Part shown: positions 17,521-21,274 of the stretch, piece after piece | Layout of the letters: every line of letters starts with the position of its first letter | Numbering within the stretch: the first letter of the stretch is position 1 | NCBI GenBank assembly: GCA_008931825.1 | Contig: QXVZ01030473.1 | Location: 1 to 21,274, forward strand | DNA length: 21,274 nt | From: Phallusia fumigata | Lineage: Eukaryota > Chordata > Ascidiacea > Phlebobranchia > Ascidiidae | Reading direction: 5' to 3' | Position numbers and translations under genes: made by a program | Notes under the pieces: model-generated | Seen by the model: the letters and a program-made list of their open reading frames with translations, nothing else | Told to the model about the DNA's origin: nothing | Databases searched by the model: none

Positions 17521-19236
17521 TAGTTACCTGTTGATTGCGTTTTTTTTGGTTGAGGGATTTGTATTTCTGCAAATGTTTTTTTTTGCAATACGACCTCCCA
17601 CGTTCCTTTNGGAGGAAGCCTACCAGAAAAATGAGGTGTTTTGCTTGTTGCTGCTAGGGTTAGCCTACCAACACGCAGCAAATTTTCTTCCCCAAAGGTA
17701 TTAGAATACCATTTAGCTGCTGAAACTTGACACAAAGATTTCTGTTTTTCTGGTAATCTGCAAACCGCCAATGTCAATAAAACATAAAAAACTACGTGTT
17801 TAAAAACTTGGTAAAATCAAATATGAACTAAATTTCAGTAAGATGATATATTTATCACATGATAACGTGTTTGAGAAGGGTTTGCTTTGGAAAATTACTG
17901 TTGACTCAAGTCCTGTTGTGGGACGCCGGATAAAATGGTTGGAAGACATGCACGTGGATATTTGTGATGTGCCTTGAAAAAACAATCACCTGGTCTCGCA
18001 GATTGAACAACCGCGGAAGGAATTTCAGGCCAGTGCGAAAGCCGAATCTCCAGCCTGATATGGATAAAGTACGAAATGAAGATAATTTGCCCCGAAACCG
18101 AATTAACGTCAAATTGTTGCCTGGGAAATTGTCTTACACTCGACACTTCCTTATCCGATTATTACACCCTGTGTTGAAAGGTCGACACTGTTGCTTGGTT
18201 GTGGGTGTCGCTTTTGTACTTAAGGTAAATTACACTTGCAATTTATAGTGTTACATTTGCCGCAGTGGCCACCTTTGTCAGTCAGGTCATAATTTCAAGA
18301 AACCAATGGGTTTTCCAGTTGAACAAAAACTTTTGCCGCGAAAATATCGGTAAGATGGCATTCGGTCTGTCTGGTATTCATGTTCACGCATTATCTTGAA
18401 CCTCTCGTCCAGTATGTGGACATTGTTGTAGTATCAAAAGCGCGTTGGATTATACCAATGCTACTTTGTCAATAATGAACAGATGCGGTTTTCCAATTGA
18501 TTATGAAATCCCTGTCGTAGGAACTTAATAGACTGGGAAGTGTTTAACTGCGGCTACCTTGCAAACGGTCAGAAAAGCACCAGTCTAAAAAATCAAACTT
18601 TGTTATGTGGGTGCTAAACGACCTGTATATGTAGCCCAAGGTCTAACGCATGATTTTATTGAGGTCTTGATTTTCTGCAACGACACACATAATTGATTGT
18701 TGCTTCAGCCACAAGACATTTGTATCCTGAAAGTCTACGAACCCCAACTCAGTGAATTTAGTGAGAGGTATGCGAGTGGTCAATACTTGTATTATGTATT
18801 TTGTGGATATGTTTTGTGTTTTCCAACAGTGGTCGGTCGCAAAGTTAGGATTCGTGTACGTTTTGTTGCGCACCGCCTAGGGATCTACCAAGGCTTAAGG
18901 AAATGTTAATGACGCTAGTGATTGAAGGTGTTTTCCTGACAACGCGGTTTTCAGTGTACGTTCGTCAAACCTGCATTGGTTTTCGATTGTCATTAGATAT
19001 TTGTTCTTACTTGAGAAATATCAAAAGCTTGTTGCAGCAAATTGAAACCAGATCGAAACCAGTCGCAAACCTACCGGATTCCAAATGACCTCATTGCATT
19101 TATCTTAAAGCCCAAGAAATTCGCCATCACGGACGGAAAGGTTAGTTACCTGTTGATTGCGTTTTTTTGGTTGAGGGATTTGTATTTCTGCAAATGTTTT
19201 TGTGTTTTTTTGCAATACGACCTCCCACGTTCCTTT
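15987..19236. repeat. About 1.62-kb direct duplication around the N at 17610 (two haplotypes)
   Basis: 15987-17609 and 17611-19236 are the same sequence with several percent difference: many substitutions and small indels, densest around 16215-16265 versus 17837-17882. The N sits exactly at the junction: the base after it matches 15987, and the base before it matches 19236. I read them as alleles, not paralogues. Confidence 0.85.
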
Positions 19237-19677
19237 ATAGAATATTAGAGCAGTGGTTCCAAAGCTTTCTTTAGAGCAGTGGTTCCAAAGCTTTGCTGTT
19301 TTGCGACAACTCTTTTACTGAGACTTGGCACCTTACATGGCATTTACAAAAAGTACAAAATTTGTAAAGTAAACCGTCGTTTTGCAGTTTATTTACGAGG
19401 TATAGTCAGTTTTTTTTGAAAGCAATATTCACCGCCATAGCTGGTAATACTCCAGTAAATTGATCGCGGCATTCCTGAGACTTGCAAACGTCACCCGGTT
19501 GGAAAACAATGCCTGAAAACATATGACATGTTCTTGTTACACCATAAGCTTCAAACAAAAGGAAATAATTGCAAGAAAATTAATTATTTTGTGTTGTTTT
19601 CACTTCAGGGTTTCGTGCTCGAACTGAAAGCTCCCGAAAGCAAAAAATGTTGCACCAGGCGAAACTGGGAAAGATGA
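17611..19677 (+). CDS. Fast-changing secreted cysteine-containing protein, allele B (open version)
   Basis: Exon 1 is 17611-17697 (the A and T of its ATG lie at 15985-15986, before the duplicated part). It encodes a signal-peptide-like segment: polar start, core FCLLLLGLA, then a probable cleavage region. Later exons, phase-compatible: 18002-18224 (basic stretch, ending GRHCCLVVGVAFVLK), 18319-18349, and 18413 onward (VCGHCCSIKSALDYTNAT), open to TAA at 18526-18528. If that exon is spliced further, candidate downstream exons are 18709-18909, 19038-19140 (ending KPKKFAITDGK) and 19609-19677 (GFVLELKAPESKKCCTRR, then TGA). AATAAA at 19795-19800 supports a 3' end there. Paired cysteines suggest an extracellular role. 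I do not recognise the family. The middle of the gene is unresolved, and the exon at 19609 has a second open frame to 19778. Confidence 0.35.
19241..19400. mobile_element. hAT-like transposon end, tip duplicated in tandem
   Basis: CAGTGGTTCCAAAGCTTT occurs at 19251 and again at 19277, each preceded by TTAGAG. It resembles the common hAT-superfamily terminus CAGTGGTTCCCAAAC. The following TTTTGCGACAACTCTTTTACTG also resembles degenerate non-autonomous hAT ends. No matching reverse-complement end was found, so this is a fragment, or the other end is outside or decayed. The rest of 19400-19608 shows nothing. Confidence 0.45.
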
Positions 19678-19778
19678 CTAAAGTTAAGGAAAACAAAAAC
19701 TCGAAAGAAAGTCGTCTGACTCAGAATTGGGTGCGCGAGTTTGCTCACAAACTCTTAGCTTGGCAAAGTTCCGACTAG

Positions 19779-20025
19779 AGGTCAAAATTTCTGAAATAAA
19801 CAAAGATTGAGGAAGCAATACTCGGGCAATTGTTTCCCTACCAACTTGGCAAATTGCAACCAACTGCTTTCGGCGAAGCAAAAAAACGCACGTAGTCACG
19901 AGAAGGATGACTCAGTCAAAAACTCTATGATAAGCAGCTTTTCCAAAGGTTTGTGAGTCATTTGGGGCTGTGTTGGTTCGAGGAATTGTTGACTTTTCAT
20001 AATTTTGTCGGTTTACCAGGGCGTG
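19779..20025. other. Intergenic between the secreted-protein gene and the TSP1 gene
   Basis: Contains the AATAAA at 19795-19800 for the upstream gene. An acceptor-like TTTACCAG ends at 20019, seven bases before the next ATG, again consistent with a trans-spliced leader or a 5' UTR intron. No other structure seen. Confidence 0.4.
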
Positions 20026-20584
20026 ATGCACCCACTCAAGATTCTTTGCATTTGTTTCCTCACGTTGATGCTTCTGGGAGGAGGCGCGGCCTGGTAAGGA
20101 AATGTTTATTTTTCGTTTATTGCACAAAATTTCCTTCTTTTAGAATGAGATTGCAAAAACGTTTCTTTTTTGTAATTGTGCAGACTCTGTCAACTCTGTA
20201 GTCTCATAAATACCAAAATAGCAGTATATTTATGTTTACTTTTTGTAAGAGCGATTGAATTATTGAGTAATTGGTGTGTTTTGTGTTTTTGAGGCATGAT
20301 AAAATATCAGTAAAGTTTTACGTCCTTTATATTAGCTTTACAAATTCGCCAAATTTAGAGGCAGCATATTTTTTACAAGACAATTTGGTGGTTTTGCAGG
20401 AGAAGACGTCGTCGTAGAAGATGTGACAGCACGCCGTGCCAGTGGGCTTGGACCCCTTGCACACCGTCGTGCGGGGGAGGGACGCAGAGTGCGTACATCA
20501 CAAGGCAGAAAGGCCAATGTGGTGGCTGCAGCATGCCAAGCGGGACAAGTGGGACAAGGATCTGCAACACTCAGTGCTGTCCAG
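20026..20584 (+). CDS. Secreted thrombospondin type 1 repeat protein, first two exons (continues beyond)
   Basis: Exon 1 (20026-20093) is a clear signal peptide: MHPLKILCICFLTLMLLGGG, followed by AA and the first two bases of a split codon. Exon 2 (20400-20584) accepts that phase and opens with a run of seven arginines, then a cysteine-rich module: CDSTPCQWAWTPCTPSCGGG, then ITRQKGQCGGC and CNTQCCP. W-x-W, the PSCGGG core and the six-cysteine spacing identify a TSP1 repeat, a module of extracellular matrix and adhesion proteins. The arginine run looks like a furin-type processing site. The donor CCAG|GTACTT leaves phase 1, so more exons, probably more repeats, should follow; none is convincing before 21274. 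Two longer frames through exon 2 are rejected because only this one has the TSP1 pattern. Confidence 0.75.
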
Positions 20585-21274
20585 GTACTTAGTTCAGATG
20601 CCAATTTTTGTTTTACATTTTCAGAGTCGGGTAGCTCCACTTAAGTTCTATGCAAATTTTCAGCGCCCTAAACCCAATATATCATAAGATAAGGTATGAT
20701 TTTGTTGTTTGCTGGGGCGTGCCAAACGCGGTTTGCTCTAAGGACTCAGGTCAATTTGTGCTTAGATTTTAATAAAATAAGTTGGTAAAATGGGGCGTTT
20801 CAATCTCAGACACCGAAAGTTAAAGCAGTCGCCCTATAATTTACCTCAAGGGCCGGTAACTGCTGCCCGTGAGTCAAGTCCGGCAAGCAAAATCATCTGA
20901 CCCGCTCGCTTTTTACAAATTGCTTGATTTTGAGAAACTACTCCATAAGAAGTGGTACTTTATCGGTGGAANTGCTGCCCGTGAGTCAAGTCCGGCAAGC
21001 AAAATCATCTGACCCGCTCGCTTTTTACAAATTGCTTGATTTTGAGAAACTACTCCATAAGAAGTGGTACTTTATCGGTGGAAAGAAAACTATGCTTTAC
21101 TGTGCCGATTATGTGTTTTCTTCCCTCACATTCCCTTGTCTTTGCCTCAAACACACTCTACGCTGGTTAGAAAAATTTTGATCATCTTGTTTTTCCCCGA
21201 CTTTGAAAAGGTTGCCGCCCCCCTGTTTTACGTAATTTAAACTTATTTTGCGTTAATGTTTAGTGTGGTATCTT
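20585..21274. other. Probable intron of the TSP1 gene; one unassigned open frame
   Basis: No acceptor with the required phase gives a TSP1-like exon. After collapsing the duplication, a frame of about 105 codons is open from a TAA near 20856 to TGA at 21179-21181, including DFEKLLHKKWYFIGGKK; I recognise nothing in it. Confidence 0.3.
20861..21083. repeat. 111-bp direct duplication around the N at 20972 (assembly overlap)
   Basis: 20861-20971 and 20973-21083 are identical by eye and abut the single N. Same signature as the other four. Confidence 0.9.

Noticed and set aside
20338-20687. Alternative long frames on both strands through the 20400-20584 exon
   Set aside because: Only the frame with W-x-W, PSCGGG and regular cysteines forms a known module (TSP1) and also joins in phase to the signal-peptide exon.
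1-21274. CRISPR arrays, bacterial operons, rRNA genes, phage modules
   Set aside because: Intron-rich eukaryotic DNA; no spaced short repeats of CRISPR type and no rRNA-like sequence seen.

Overview
This is eukaryotic DNA: A+T-rich, with GT-AG introns of roughly 60-700 bp, AATAAA signals close behind stop codons, and a KLHL10-ZDHHC6 gene pair whose proteins are clearly animal. Compact genes, very divergent alleles, splice acceptors sitting just 5' of start codons (as expected for spliced-leader trans-splicing) and a TFII-I-type repeat suggest an invertebrate chordate, most likely a Ciona-like sea squirt. This is inference; the species is not resolved.

Layout, all confident genes on the + strand. 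(1) 98-2242: 3' part of a KLHL10-type BTB-Kelch gene. (2) 2783-4078: single-exon ZDHHC6-type palmitoyltransferase with a C-terminal SH3 domain. (3) 5151-7719: an 11-exon gene joining an HMG-box-like domain to one TFII-I (GTF2I) repeat; every exon phase fits and the model gives 361 residues. (4) 8440-10569: a small gene model, its first exon present twice, with a possible destruction box. (5) 10987-13541: repeat country, holding two copies of one 156-159 bp MITE-like element, a 361-bp tandem array with internal repeats, and a 128-nt segment that folds on paper into a three-way junction. (6) 13.8-15.6 kb: two weak exon candidates and a promoter-like stretch. (7) 15985-19677: a fast-changing gene for a probably secreted, cysteine-containing protein, present as two allelic versions, one broken. 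(8) 19251: hAT-like transposon end. (9) 20026-20584: start of a secreted thrombospondin type 1 repeat gene that probably continues past the window.

A key point for any reader: there are five single N bases (3685, 8577, 11080, 17610, 20972). Each lies exactly between two direct copies of the same sequence (116, about 1170, 80, about 1625 and 111 bp). That is the signature of overlapping contig ends placed end to end without merging. The two long ones differ by several percent and look like two haplotypes. The duplicated pieces should therefore not be read as real tandem duplications, and the ZDHHC6 reading frame contains a false 39-codon insertion.

The genes do not form an obvious pathway. 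KLHL10 (ubiquitin ligase adaptor), ZDHHC6 (ER acyltransferase) and the TFII-I-like gene (nuclear) are separate transcription units with 0.5-1 kb between them. The most interesting items are the HMG plus TFII-I architecture, the structured segment at 12764-12891, and the functional/null allele contrast at 16-19 kb.
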